64,000 nucleotides of DNA. It comes from Cercophora sp. LCS_1 (taxonomy: Eukaryota; Ascomycota; Sordariomycetes; Sordariales; Lasiosphaeriaceae). Below the pieces are notes generated by a model. It did no database searches. It was not told where the DNA came from and worked only from the letters and a program-made list of their open reading frames with translations. A program made the translations under genes and the position numbers. The stretch spans positions 372,001 through 436,000 of the forward strand of contig JAPZLL010000001.1 of assembly GCA_036250225.1 (NCBI GenBank), read 5' to 3'. Below, piece after piece: positions 35,106-46,759 of this stretch (its first letter is position 1; the number at the start of each line of letters is the position of its first letter).

Positions 35106-37965
35106 CTACTTAGCACCCCTCTTGAACGCCAAAAGCTCTGACAAACTTGCCAATGGGCACCCGTGCTTCAAAAAGTCGTGTTGCAAAAGCTCACGTGCCG
35201 ACGCACGGCTCTTGACATCGACGCAGAGGCATACCGAAAGGAATGCCTTCAGCTCCTTGCTGAGCTTCTCTGGTTTCTTCAGCCTTGGCGTTCCGTTGGT
35301 GGCGATGAGGTACAGCGCCTTGAGGGGCTCTTCGTTGAGATATGGGGGCTCGGACTCGATCATCTCAATGGCCATGATACCAAGTGACCAGATATCCACT
35401 TTCGGGCCGTACTCCTTCTGCTTGACAACCTCGGGTGCCATCCAGTAAGGTGTGCCGACCATGGTGGCACGCTTTGACTTGGTCTCAGTGAGCTTGGCGC
35501 AGAAACCGAAATCAGCTATTATGGGTTAGCCACTGCCCAGTTGATGGAAACGAACAAGGATACATACTGATTTTGACATTGCCACGTGCATCCAAAAGGA
35601 CATTGTCGCTCTTGATATCACGGTGGATGATGTTCTGAGAGTGGAGATGCTCCAAGCCTTGGCATGTCTGCTTACCCGTTAGCCCCTGACCACGTCATAA
35701 CTGTCGTAAGACAACAAACCTCAAGGCAGATGGTGGAAATCTGCTCCTCGGTAATGACGGGGTTGTTGTCGATGACATCCGTCAACGCACCGCCCTCCAT
35801 ATACTCCATAACTACCCAAAGTTCTGCGTTGTTATTTCGCAAGAAGGCATCGAGGAAGTTGACAATATTGGGGTGCTTGTTGTCCTTCATAACCATGATC
35901 TCGTTGACAATCAGCTCTTTGCGGGGCTGATGGGCAAGATCCATCTGCTTGATAGCGACCAAGTCGCTGGAGCCCTTGCCGAGACCTGCTCCCTGAGGAT
36001 TCATCCTTGGGTTGACCTTGGCAACGTAGACGGAGCCGGACGCACCCTGACCAATCTTCTTCTGCTTGGAGTACAATGTCGTGGGGTCTTTCTTGGAGAC
36101 AACTTCCTTGAGTTTCGCCATGACCTCGTTCTCCGACATCGTCGACATACGGACATCCTGCTTGCGCTCTGTTGGGGGCGGCTTGGCAGTAAGAGCTGCT
36201 TCGGCGGCCTTGACCGGATCAGCAGCAGGCTTGGCAACGTTGAGAGGCTTGACTGGTGCCGGTAGCCGTGATGCGGGTTGTGTCTGTGGTTGACCATTTG
36301 CTGGCCGCGGCTGTTGCGCGTTGGGGTATCGAGAGGGCTGGGAGCCGTTTTGATCTGGACGGGGAATCCTTTGGGCTTGTTGGGGATCGCGGGTGGAGCT
36401 GGATTGCTGCATAGGGGGGCGGGAGGTACCGGAGGACGGTGGGGCCGGCGCGGGCCGCACAGCTCTGAGACTTTGGGCCTGTTGCGGGGCCTTGGGCGCC
36501 GCGCGGGTCGGGTTGAACCTGTCGGCAGGTGAGGGAGACGAGGAGCTGCCTCCATAGCCGCCGAGCTCCTGTTGAGCCATGGAAGTTTTCGTCTTGGGAA
36601 TGGCCGCATTATAAGCCTCCATATCCCGTCGGTTCTGCTCCTCAATCTCCTGTCGTTCCAGTTCCCGCATCCGCTGTTCCTCGCGCATCCGGTCAGGCGT
36701 ACCGTAGTTTTGATTTCCCGAGCCGAAGCTTCCTGTGCTATCCTGTGTTTGCGATCGCTGCAATTGGTTCCTTGGAGGCGATGGTTGCCGAGCGCCATTG
36801 TCCTGCTGCTGAGAGTTGCTCGTGTAGTAGCTTGGATTGCGCTGAATCGGCTGGGCTGGCCGTGGCGGCGCAACAGAGGTGCCGCCGGCGCCGCTGGTAT
36901 ATCCAAGCTGCTTGTTCTGCATATTGGTCGAGGCCGGGGGAGTGGGCGTCAGGCTGGGATACTGTGCAGGATCCCCAGCCCGCTTGGTCAAGTCAGAGTA
37001 GAAATCGAGCACCTCGAAAACGGCCTGGGGGTTTCTCTCATAGTCTTCCTTGGTAATGGCCGAAGATGACAGTAGCTTTGCCCACTCTGGGGGCAGTCCT
37101 GTAAACCCTCCGGACTGGGGGTCGAAGCCAACGTGGACAGCGTGGGAGAAGTTAGTAGGGTTGCTGACGCCACCCATTCCTGGGCAGCGTGCGTAGATGA
37201 AGTCAATCCACTCGTACAGGTCGTCATCGGACTTGACGCGGATTTGCAACACCTTGACGCCGTTGTCATCCTCTCCGGGACTTGTCGAAGGGCCATTTTG
37301 GTTTCTCTTGATTTCAAATATCGTCCCTGCAGCTTCAACGCGACCGACGCTGATGACATCTTTGAGGTAGAGCGTGTACGACACCTTGGCGTTTTCGGCC
37401 TTGTGGAAATCCAGTGACTCTTTGCGCAAAATGAGGTACTTGTTCTTCCATGGATTGATGAAGTTCTTGCTCTCCTTCACATGAGCCCAACCTTGCTTGA
37501 TGACGGCTAGACCGCCAGAGCCATCGGTCATGGAGGCTGCGCGCGAGATGGGGAGAGCAATAGTAGACCCGCTGTAGGTGCTGCTTGCGGGGGAGCGGAG
37601 ACTGAGGTTCGACATGTTGCCTGGAAGATTCGGGGCGGGAGTAAGGCCGAGGCGGGGCTTCTCTGTGGGAGGCCGCGGCGCAGGGCCGGGGTTCATGAAC
37701 TGCCCATTCGAATAGAGACTGAAAAGTGAGCAGTGTTAACACTGTCTGTTCCTTTCGGGAGAAACAAGAGGAAATGGATCTGGGAATGAGTCGGGGAAGG
37801 GGCGAATCGGGGCACTGAGGAGCGCGGGGTGGTGATGCCAGCGGCGGCGCCGAACATGGGGCTACACATAGGGGCCTGACTCTATCGGTGCGCCGTTCGG
37901 CGAACGGTTGCTCGAACGAGAGGTTTCACACAAATGGGGTCTCCGTACCTGTTCTGCGTCGCCAT
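35106..37965 (-). CDS. CLA4: PAK-family protein kinase Cla4 (PH-CRIB-kinase)
   Basis: Four exons, 37965-37949, 37718-35720, 35667-35568 and 35515-35106, give 841 aa. The first coding exon is only 17 nt (MATQN plus two bases), followed by a 230-bp intron. Cla4 is a Cdc42/Rac effector kinase for polarity, septation and septin organisation at the cell cortex. Domains: PH at about 79-185; CRIB at 190-204 (SNPTNFSHAVHVGFD); a Pro/Gln-rich linker; kinase from about 555 with glycine loop KIGQGASGSVYVAK at 560-573, VAIK lysine 596, HRDIKSDN with catalytic D689, DFG at 707-709 and activation segment TMVGTPYWMAPE. The kinase has a short insert after the glycine loop. The PH domain separates it from Ste20, which lacks one. 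All key kinase residues are present. Confidence 0.96.
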
Positions 37966-40800
37966 TTTGGCTGCGCTAACGCAATAAGAATTCTGTGTTC
38001 CGTCACCGAATGCTCAAGCCACCGCGTCTGTGGTGGTTGTGTGCGTCGAGAACGGCGGAGGCTGGGCCGGGTCCAGCTTCTAGTTGGTGGATCTAGGTCA
38101 GCTCACGGACGACGTGGTGCGCAGCGCCATTTGGCAGACTCACCAAACCGCACACCCGATGGTTTGGGATGCGATAGAGAAGCCGAAGCGAAGGTGCTTT
38201 GCTGCCGTCTTAGGCCGTAGGCCACGGCCTGAGGGGCATATATGGGATGCCGGCTCAATTGGCAGAGGTTGGGCAGGCTGGCAGACGGCGAGACGACTGG
38301 CAGGCGATTTAGTTGCGGCCGAGCGGTTTAGAGGAGGACGAAAGCGACATGGAGTCCCGACGCCATAAAATACCGTCGTGTTCGCACAATGCGAGGCTGG
38401 GGACGGCGCTCGGAGACAGGTGAATGGGCGGTCAGAAGGCCGAGTCGCTCCACGTTCACGTCGTTTGTGGATTGTGTGGTGTTTCGTGGCGCTGTTCAAC
38501 CAGCGGCTTGCGGCCTGCGACGAGGGGAAGACAATGTCCGAGGAAAAAGCCTCGAGGCGCGTCGAGGACGGGCAGGCTGGTATACTGGTATGGGACAGAT
38601 CCAGATGCTTGGCCCCCGTGTGAAGACGGTGGGAGCGTCGGTTTTGGAATGGTTATCGTTAGGGAATGACAAAAAAGGTGCGGTCCAGTGGTGCTTTGGC
38701 GCTGGTGCTCGTTTGCTGGATGGTCGGGTGCCTGTGGATCTGGGCACCGCTGGAGACGCCAGGGCCCACGGCCACTGCGAAGGCTAGACACAGTGGGGAC
38801 GGGTTGTATGCGACAGGGTACAAAGGGAGGGGTAAGTGCGCTGCCCGCCTGCTGAGGCTCTTGAGTGGACTTAGACAGTTACAGACATTTCAGGCGGTTT
38901 TGGTTGGCGTCCCAAGTATTCTGCTATCCGAGCAAGGAGGGGTCCTCAAACCCCCGGCTCAGGGATCTTGACCCCGGCCGAGGGGCATTCGCGAGGAGAT
39001 TGGCCACTCCAAGCGCGACGCCCCGTGAGTCCACCACCAAGTTTGAGAATCTTGGGCAAACGACGCTGTCTTGGGTGTCCAACGTTTCTGTTTGCCCGAG
39101 GTGTCACCCACGAAGTCGCCAGGCATGCGCCGCGGCAAGTTCCACCTTCCTTTGACCTGCCTTTTCGGACGCCAACCTCGAACCTGGACACTCTGAACGA
39201 GAGGGGATGACAAGACGAGATAGACGGCCCCTTCCGCTGCCAAAGGCAACTTCCCTGCTAGCGGATGCCCTCTTACCCCGACTTCCGACTGACGAGTAAC
39301 GGCTTCCGATTATAAGATGGTCATGTATATGAATGCGCCGTCGCTGGCAGACAGCCGCCCGGGAGGCAGTGCCCGTTTTACACATGCCGCCTGTCTTCAC
39401 CACAAGGCAGCGGGCCCGGCTTGGCGAGATGTACCACGCCCGCCCCGTGCCGACAGCCCGAGCGGCGACGCGCTTCAGCTTCATGCCTTACCTAGATTGT
39501 ATCGTATAAGAGCAGCCACACCTTGAGCCTATTCTTTCACTTGTACAGATAGCCTCATGATCTGTCATAAAGGGGGAGCATCTGCAGCGACATGGCAGCC
39601 CAAAGACTCCAGACGTCCAACCATCCCTCGATCACACAAACCACCATACCCGACATTACGGAGGGATGCGCATTGTCACGGCCAAGCAAACCCAGCAAAA
39701 AGACAGCTCTGGTCCATGAACCTGTCAGTCAGCAGCCATAAGCCGCACTGGCAACGTCCAGCAACCGGCAACCTCAACTCCCAAGATTGACGAAAATCCC
39801 AGGGCTCTTATATTTTAGCCGCCCACAGAGGATCGACACTGCGCGACAGCCGTCCCTTTTCGGCTCGAGAACTTTCACGCCCCTCTTCCCGTCCATCCAT
39901 GATGTACGGGTCTCCTCCCTGTTCAGGCCCCAGGCGCCTTATGGTTGGTCCAGAAATTCATCAAAGCCACCAAGACAACGTCCAGGGTGTTACTCTCATT
40001 CTCCGACTCGAAACAAATTCGCCCCCTGTGCCCCACCCCTTTTTTGGACTCCCGCCCCTTACCCAACAATAACTAGCTTCGCTGTTTCGCAGACACGATG
40101 CCCTTCGTTGCAGGATATTGCTTGATATGGAATTTCTGCTACGTCCTTTGCCCCTCGCTTGCTTCTCATGAAAGCCGGGGAGAGAACCTCGAGCCCCAGG
40201 GATTTCCTTTGGTCCGAGGACGGACCGTCGATGCCATGAGTGTGAAGCTTTGGCTCGCCCAAAAAGGATCCCGCCCATGGCTGGCGGAGACAATGCCTGA
40301 GCTTGACAGCTCCGAGGACCCGCATAAGTACAATGCGACAGCAAGCTGTATGCACACCCAGAAACATTACCACGTGCAGAAGCCCAAGCCGGAAGAGTTG
40401 GTCCAGAAACCTGCGAGCTTGGCGGTTTGTATTGTAAACCTCTAAACTGTGGCTGAACCCCCAAGTCAGCCTCTCGATATCTCGCCGGCAGATTGAGGTC
40501 TCGGACAAACAACTCCTGACGTCTATAACTGGGAGCTAGCCTAGCGCGGAAGTACTGACTCGATGATCTGCAAGTCTAAAAGAGTCAAAATCCAGAATAT
40601 TGAACCAGGGCCTAGTCGAGCTCTGAATGCACCTTCTCCTGCTAGCCTACTCTAACAGCGGTAGTAAACAACAGTAACTCCCTGATACGTCATTTCCGAC
40701 GAAACATCTATTGTTGCTCTGAGGCTCCTTGCTTAGCCCGCTACGCTACGCTTTTTCTATCATCTAGAGAACCTCCTCAACTCCACCCACCTAATCCCAA
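37966..40800. other. Intergenic region, 2.8 kb
   Basis: CLA4 promoter side and GRS1 3' side. Short overlapping frames only (for example 38389-38787 and 40098-40445 plus) with no recognised feature. A tRNA-like D-arm string near 38315 has no T-arm at the right distance. Confidence 0.5.
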
Positions 40801-43087
40801 TCAAGCAGTGCGGTCCTCCAGCTGCTGGCCCTCAAAGATAGGCAACTCCTGTTCGATATTGGCCCATGTCTTGCTGCCATCGACAAGCGATTGAACCGCA
40901 GCAATGATCTTGTCAACGTCAGCACGCACTTGCCTCGTGCTGTCGCGTTCTCGGAGGGTGATAGTGCCGTCCTGGACAGTTTGGAAATCGACAGTGACGC
41001 CAAATGGTGTGCCTAACTCGTCGTTTCTGCTGTAACGCTTGCCAATGGATGCGTTGGAGTCATCCACCTTGCTGGAGATGCCGGCGCTTCGGAGCTTCTG
41101 GGTAATCTGGCGAGTTGCGGGCCCAAAGTCCTTGTTGTTGGAGAGTGGGACAATAAGGACCTTGGTAGGGGCAACTGCAGGCGGGAATGAGAGAACCTGG
41201 TAAGGTGTTAGTCGGCGGTTTTCCCGAAGCTTGCCCCAAAAAAAAGTCTACTCACACCGCGAGTCTCATCGGGACCCTCGTTACCACGGGTCCAGTAGCA
41301 GTGCTCGATCAAAGAGTATAATATCCGGCCAATACCGAATGACGGCTCGATGACGTTGGGCACGTATTCGCGCACATTCTCGGTTCGTTTCCTGAACTCG
41401 ATCTTGAGCAGATCCTTGCTCACCTCGACCTTGCCATCACCGACGCCGGGAACGTCAATGACAATCTTGCCGGTCTCGGTAAGTTCCTTAGCGAGCTTCT
41501 CACGTTGTTCTTGAGTAGTAGCCAAGATGGCCGCCTCAACGGTCCTACCATCCTTCTTGTAGAAGGGTCCAAACTTCTTCTTCTCGATATCGACCTCCCA
41601 CTCCTCAATGACCTTGGGGACATCCAAACGTTCCCGCACAATAAGGGGAGTGTTGGTCCTCTTGGTATGGACAGACAAGTCATAGGCACTTCTGTCGGCA
41701 CAGCCAACACACTCAACCCAACCGGTGCTTGTCAGGAGTTCAGCATCCCAACAATCGCAGGCGTAGTGAGCCATCTCATTTGCCATGTGTTGCCTGAAGC
41801 GGATTTTGGTCTGGTCGACACCAATCTTCTTGAGGAAGAGGTGAATTCGGACGAGGAAGTAACCAAGAGTCTCGTTGTCAACGAGACCGGACTTCACAGC
41901 CTCGCCGATCTTGACGTGCCTAACCGTAGTCTTACCGGAAAGCTGGGTGTCGCGATCCAGAAGCGCGAGCTCAATATCTTCAACCTCGTGGAAGCGGTGG
42001 TGCTTCTTGTGGCCCTCGGGGTCGACAAAGTGTTCGATCTCGGCCATCAAGAACTCACGCACACGGAGAAGGCCGGCACGCGGGGAGATCTCATTACGGT
42101 AAGACTTGCCGATCGAAGCAGACGCGAAGGGCATCTGGCCGGCATTGAACTCGAGCAACTTGGCGAAGTTGAGGAACTGGCCTTGAGCGGTTTCAGGGCG
42201 GAGATAGCCAGCGAGGCCACCGCTAGGGCCAATTGACGTCTGGAACATGAGGTTGAAGGACACCGGGGGGTTGGGCTGAACGCCAGTCGCCGGGTTCTTC
42301 AAGTCATACTTCTTGATGAGCTCACCAAGCTGCTCGCCGTTGTAGTTGTCGATCTGCGCAAGGATGCTCTCATACTCGGCAACGACAGCATCGTCGAGCT
42401 TGATCGCCTCCTGCCCCTTGGTCTTCTTTTTCTTCTTCTTGGTATCCGTCTCCTCCTTCTCCTCGATCTTCTGGCCGCGGGCCTCCTTGTCGCCTCTTAG
42501 CCGGGTCTCGAGCACATCCTCGACGAAGTGGTCGGCGCGGAGAATCTCGCCGTTCTTAGGGTCCTTGCCTGGTGGAACTATTAGCTGTCCGCCCTCACAG
42601 AAACACCCCCTCCCTGACCCCACTCACACATCCAGTCCGCAAACTTGTCCACGTGGCCACTGGTCTTGAGCACCTCGTGAGGAGTCAAGACTGTGCAGTC
42701 AACCTCGAGCATATCCTCCTCCAAGATGAAGTGCTTGCGCCAGGTGTCAATAATGTTTGCCTGCAAAGCGCAGCCGGGCGGGCCATAGTCGTAAAGGCCG
42801 GAAACACCGCCGTAAATCTCGAACGAGGGCGTGAAGAACATGCGTCGCTTGAGAAGGCCATCGAGCACCGCCTTGTCGAGGGGCTGGCCCTTGAGGGTGG
42901 TTGCCGTCGTAGTCATGGTGACTGGTTTGTTTTTGTTCTGGCGAACAGCAACTTCAAATCGGTGGTGCGGGGTTGAATTTGAAAAGGCTCGAAGCGGAAA
43001 GACCCTCGGGGTCGCGATGTGGCGAAGATTGAATGCTTTACCAGCCAGTGGTGAGAGGAGAGAGTGGATGTTTGGCAAGCGCTTCAT
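40801..43087 (-). CDS. GRS1: Glycyl-tRNA synthetase, mitochondrial and cytosolic forms
   Basis: Three exons, 43087-42628, 42568-41256 and 41196-40801, give 722 aa from the first ATG. Class II synthetase that charges tRNA-Gly. Class motifs: YLRPETAQG at 275-283, motif 2 SYRNEISPRAGLLRVREF at about 309-326 and motif 3 EPSFGIGRILYSL at about 561-573. The anticodon-binding domain makes up the last 140 residues. A Lys run (about 195-205) lies in a charged insertion. Residues 1-57 are rich in Arg, Leu and Ser with no acidic stretch, typical of a mitochondrial presequence, and a second ATG at 42916 (Met58, context ATGACTACGACG) would give a 665-aa cytosolic form. One gene for both compartments is known for yeast GRS1. 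An upstream TTG (43111) is open in the same frame. Confidence 0.95.
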
Positions 43088-43482
43088 CAATGGTTTGTCG
43101 GAGCTGCCCAACCAGATGAGTCACGGTTGGAACATGCGGGCTTGGAGGAGCACTATAAAATTTTGGAGCCCACGACAGGCACTGGAAACACGGCTGCGGG
43201 ATGCGCCTGCGCCGGTGGTCTCGATGGGGGGGAATGTGCTGCATTGACTCCACGCGACTCCCTCTGACGGTGACCCTACTGCCGGAAATTCGATTCGCCG
43301 CTGGAACTGCCCCGCAGCTCAACTCGGTTAGCGAGGGGCACCTGGAAAGATTGACGTTACTCGGCCAGGGTACCCTTGTCGCGCCGGGCCTTCGAAGCCT
43401 AAAAAAAATTTAGAGGGGCATCTTCGACGACATTTCGCGGCATAGAGACTGTTGACAAACCGCCACAATCACGCCAATAAAC
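43088..43482. promoter_or_regulatory. Bidirectional promoter GRS1 / RPF1 (395 bp)
   Basis: Short shared control region between divergent genes for a tRNA synthetase and a ribosome assembly factor. It holds a Gcn4/CPC-1-type TGAGTCA at 43117-43123 and an AAAATTTT element at 43157-43164 overlapping a TATAAAA. Confidence 0.7.
43117..43123. promoter_or_regulatory. Gcn4/CPC-1-type site TGAGTCA
   Basis: Perfect match to the TGASTCA bZIP consensus of general amino acid control, 30 bp upstream of the first GRS1 ATG and about 360 bp upstream of RPF1. Synthetase genes are classic targets of this control in fungi, but occupancy here is inferred. Confidence 0.55.
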
Positions 43483-45004
43483 ATGGGCAAGACAGCTACG
43501 GGGGGGTCCCTCTCCCTCAAGACCTCCAACAAGTTGAAGCGCAAAGAACTTTACATCGAACAGAAGAAGGCCACTGGCAAGGCACGCCACGAAGAAAGAC
43601 ACCGCCGACGCAGAGAAGAAGCCAAGGACCCCGAGTTGCGAAGGCAGCGGTTAGAGCAGAATCGGCCCACAAGCATTGATAAAAAGAGAATTTGGGACGA
43701 TGTGGACGATGATAGGCTCGGCGCCGTTGTCGACGTGGCCCAATTGAAGCGCCGACGACTGGAGGAGGCAGAGGCAGCTGCCGCGAGGGAAGCCGACGGG
43801 TTGGGTGAGGAGGAAGAAGAGCTGGAAGACGACGATGCCGACAGCATGCTTGACTCGGATGAGGAAGATGATGATGGCGATGAAGACGAGGAGAAAGCCG
43901 AGAAGGCGCGGAGAAAACGGGAAGCCCGAACTCCTAGCATCGCTCCGTCGACAACTTCTACCAATCTAGACCTTACGCCCGACTCCCTCACCGAGAATTT
44001 CCAGCACCTCTTTTCGGACGAAGTACCGCCAATGCCCAAGGTCTTGGTGACGACTTCGCTCAATGCCACTATTCACAAGGAGGCCGAAGAGATTGCCGCT
44101 TTGTTTCCCAACAGTACGAATACCCTGACAGAATGAAGTTATTCCAACGCTGACAGTTCTAGGCACATACATCAGGCGGAGTGCGCATCGATATGGGCAT
44201 AAGTACAGCGTGAGGGAGATTGCCAAGTTCGCAAAGAGTAGGCTTACAATGCAATTCCACGGCCGTGTTACTGACAACCTCCAGATCGTGGCTACACCGC
44301 TCTTGTTGTCATTTCAGAAGACTTGAAGAGGCCGTACTCCATGAGCATCTGCCATCTGAACTCCGAAGATGCCGCACCGGGCCCTACCCTCACATACTCT
44401 ATCAGAGGGTACATGCCCTCAAAGTCCCTTTTGGGGCACGGTAATCCAACAAACCACTACGTACGTCTTGCCCTCATACAACGAGTTCCTTTGTGTCACT
44501 AACAGCTCTCAGCCCGAACTTCTACTCAACAACTTCAAGACACCCCTGGGTCTGCTTGTCGCCAAGTCAATGAACACCCTGTTCCCCGCAAGGCCGGAGT
44601 TGGCTGGCCGACAAGTCGTGACGCTCCACAACCAGCGTGGTATGTATATCTGCCCAGGAAAGGTGTTGCTGGGACTAACGAAATGGGCTAGACTACATCT
44701 TTGTCCGTCGTCACCGCTACGTTTTCCGAGAGGCGCGCGCCACGGAGAAGAACGTCGTGGATGCAGAGGGCAAGGAGATGAAGGGTATGCAGGGTATCCG
44801 CGCCGGTTTGCAGGAAATTGGACCCAGTATGATTTACTCTGTCGTCCTAATTCTTTGTTTGCATGCTAATGTTGTCTAGGAATGACCTTGAAACTCCGAA
44901 GAGTAGACAAGGGAATCGGTCGAGCTGGTAGCGAGGGCGAAGATGCTTTGAAGTGGGAATGGAAGGCCAAGATGGAGAAGAAGAGGACGAGGTTCAACCT
45001 CTAG
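43483..45004 (+). CDS. RPF1: Ribosome production factor 1 (Brix domain)
   Basis: Six exons, 43483-44113, 44163-44237, 44285-44460, 44513-44639, 44692-44826 and 44880-45004, give 422 aa in consistent phase. The introns are 47-53 bp with GT..AG ends. Rpf1 is a nucleolar Brix-domain protein needed to process 27S pre-rRNA and assemble the 60S subunit. The N-terminal half is basic then strongly acidic (EEEEELEDDDADSML). The Brix domain starts at about residue 198 (PKVLVTTSLN) and contains NRGYTALVVISED, RPYSMSICHLN and GNPTNHYPELLLNNF, the last reconstructed across the exon 3/4 junction. It ends with a sigma70-like basic part and KRTRFNL. Only exons 1 and 4-6 look coding in simple open-frame view; the joins restore the rest of the family pattern. 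Confidence 0.96.
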
Positions 45005-45634
45005 TTGTAACCAGCTGTGTGAGCAATGCTGTCTGGGGATTGATGATACCCTTGGGGTCGGTGGTCCGAAACGGGGAATGAGGTAATACAAATTGTTTGG
45101 GGACACCTGTCGACAAGTAGTTGCAGGAGACGCGGGCATCTGAGCAGGGCACCTAGATTTGGTTGTGGCCAAGAACCATGCAGCTGCATGAGTAATCGCA
45201 TTGTGAATCCGACCCCCTTTCGTTGTCCAACATCGACACGTCTTCATGATTGTAGTGTTCTCGGCGTACAAGATCGCCATGGGAACCGACAATATGCCTT
45301 CCATCGCCTCCAACTGAACCACAGACATTTTTGCGTAGTAAATACAATACTATACCTCATATTGGACGTAAGCTCGGCCAATGCCGGAAGGATAACGCAG
45401 AGACAAAAAAAGGGTAAACGTCAAAAATGTGTTCGATAACCAAAAGGGTATATGTCAATATGTGCAAACACGAATTCAACCAAATCCTCCTCTCGGTAGG
45501 CAACGAGGCGACGCAGTGTGAGCCCTCCACGGATGCTCCTATCCTATATCCAACCAACCACGCAAAGCAAAGCCCATGACAAAATCCATGATAACCAAAC
45601 TCCAAAAAGAAAACCTTTCCTCGACCTCGACCCT
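45005..45634. other. Convergent intergenic region
   Basis: 3' flanks of RPF1 and the sugar transporter, 630 bp. Nothing else seen. Confidence 0.6.
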
Positions 45635-46759
45635 CTACCTCGGGCCGTTCTTCTCCTTTAACATGACCATAGAATACGCAATGATCCCTCCTAAAGCAAC
45701 CAACACCCCCAACACGCTCCGATCCCCAATCGTCCTCCCGCTCGTCATCCATCCCAATGTCACAATCGTGCAAGTCTTGACATGGCCCACCACAGTGCTT
45801 GAAACCGGCCCCGTCTGCGCAATGATGAAAAACTGACTGATGTTGATCAGGGCGGCAAAGAAGCCGCTCAGGAGGATCATCATCCACCGATTCACTGGCA
45901 CCTCGACCCACACGGGGAAGGTGTCAACAAACGGAATGACGTAAAGCAACATGATGGCTGATACGGGCGCCTGGTTGAAGAGCAGCTGCATAGATGACAT
46001 GTTGAGCTTGCGGTGGTAGCTCGCGATCCACACTGTGTAGAGTGAGGATGCAAAGATGCCTGAGAAGGCAAAGATGACGCCCAAGCCTGAGGTCGTCTTG
46101 ATCGAGGCGTTGGCGGCCGGTAGGGAATCATAATATGAGACCATGCCGACACCGACGCAAGCCGGGACCAGGGCGATGAGGGCGTTGCGGGGGAGTGTGG
46201 CGCGGTAGAGGACAAAGTTCATGGCGGCCACGGTGGGGGTGAGGAGGATCCGGGCGACCTGGTAAAAGGTGACGGTGCTGAAGGCAAGGGAGAGGTTTGG
46301 GAGGATGACGTTGAGAGCCATGGCGACTGAGAGAGGCAGGATGTTGGTGATGGATGTTTGTCGCGGCACGAAGAGGGCGAAGCGCGGGAGTGAGATGGTG
46401 TAGAGGGTGAGGTACGTGATGAAGAAGTGGAAGCAGGCAAAGGTGAGTTGGGCCAATTTCAGCGAGGGATCGGAAAAGATGGCCTTGTTGGTGAAGACGA
46501 TGCCGATGGTGGCCAGTGTGTTGACAACCATCCAGGCGACGGCGACCGAGGATGATGTTGACGGTGGATGAGCGGTCGGTATGGGCTGCTTCTCATTTTG
46601 ATCGTCAAGAAGACGGTTTTCTTCGTCGTCTTCATCGCGGATCTCGAGCTCGTCTGGCGACTTGAGCCGCTCTTCCTGTTTCTCGGGATCGTGGAGAGTC
46701 GAGGTGTCACCCGCGGACGAGAATGACCCGCGCCTTGATCGCGGTTCCAGCGCCGACAT
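45635..46759 (-). CDS. Nucleotide-sugar transporter, SLC35E3 / plant URGT-like class
   Basis: Intronless, 374 aa from the ATG at 46759; the frame extends six codons further upstream only to a TTG. The first 70 residues are a charged cytosolic lead. About ten hydrophobic helices follow, the topology of the triose-phosphate/nucleotide-sugar transporter superfamily in the Golgi or ER. Blocks typical of the SLC35E3/KT clade are present: LTFACFHFFITYL, STVTFYQVARILLTP, LFNQAPVSAIMLL, a NISQFFI segment, and VGHVKTCTIVTLGW near the end. These resemble, from memory, plant UDP-rhamnose/UDP-galactose transporters more than GDP-mannose transporters, whose GALNK motif is absent. The substrate is therefore uncertain. 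The divergent neighbour is an NDP-glucose 4,6-dehydratase, which supports a 6-deoxyhexose nucleotide as cargo. Confidence 0.88.
   Translation of the reverse strand: MSALEPRSRRGSFSSAGDTSTLHDPEKQEERLKSPDELEIRDEDDEENRLLDDQNEKQPIPTAHPPSTSSSVAVAWMVVNTLATIGIVFTNKAIFSDPSLKLAQLTFACFHFFITYLTLYTISLPRFALFVPRQTSITNILPLSVAMALNVILPNLSLAFSTVTFYQVARILLTPTVAAMNFVLYRATLPRNALIALVPACVGVGMVSYYDSLPAANASIKTTSGLGVIFAFSGIFASSLYTVWIASYHRKLNMSSMQLLFNQAPVSAIMLLYVIPFVDTFPVWVEVPVNRWMMILLSGFFAALINISQFFIIAQTGPVSSTVVGHVKTCTIVTLGWMTSGRTIGDRSVLGVLVALGGIIAYSMVMLKEKNGPR

Noticed and set aside
38310..38400. tRNA-Ser/Leu-like GGCCGAGCGGTTTAGA string
   Set aside because: No matching T-arm or acceptor stem downstream, so a full tRNA fold is not possible.
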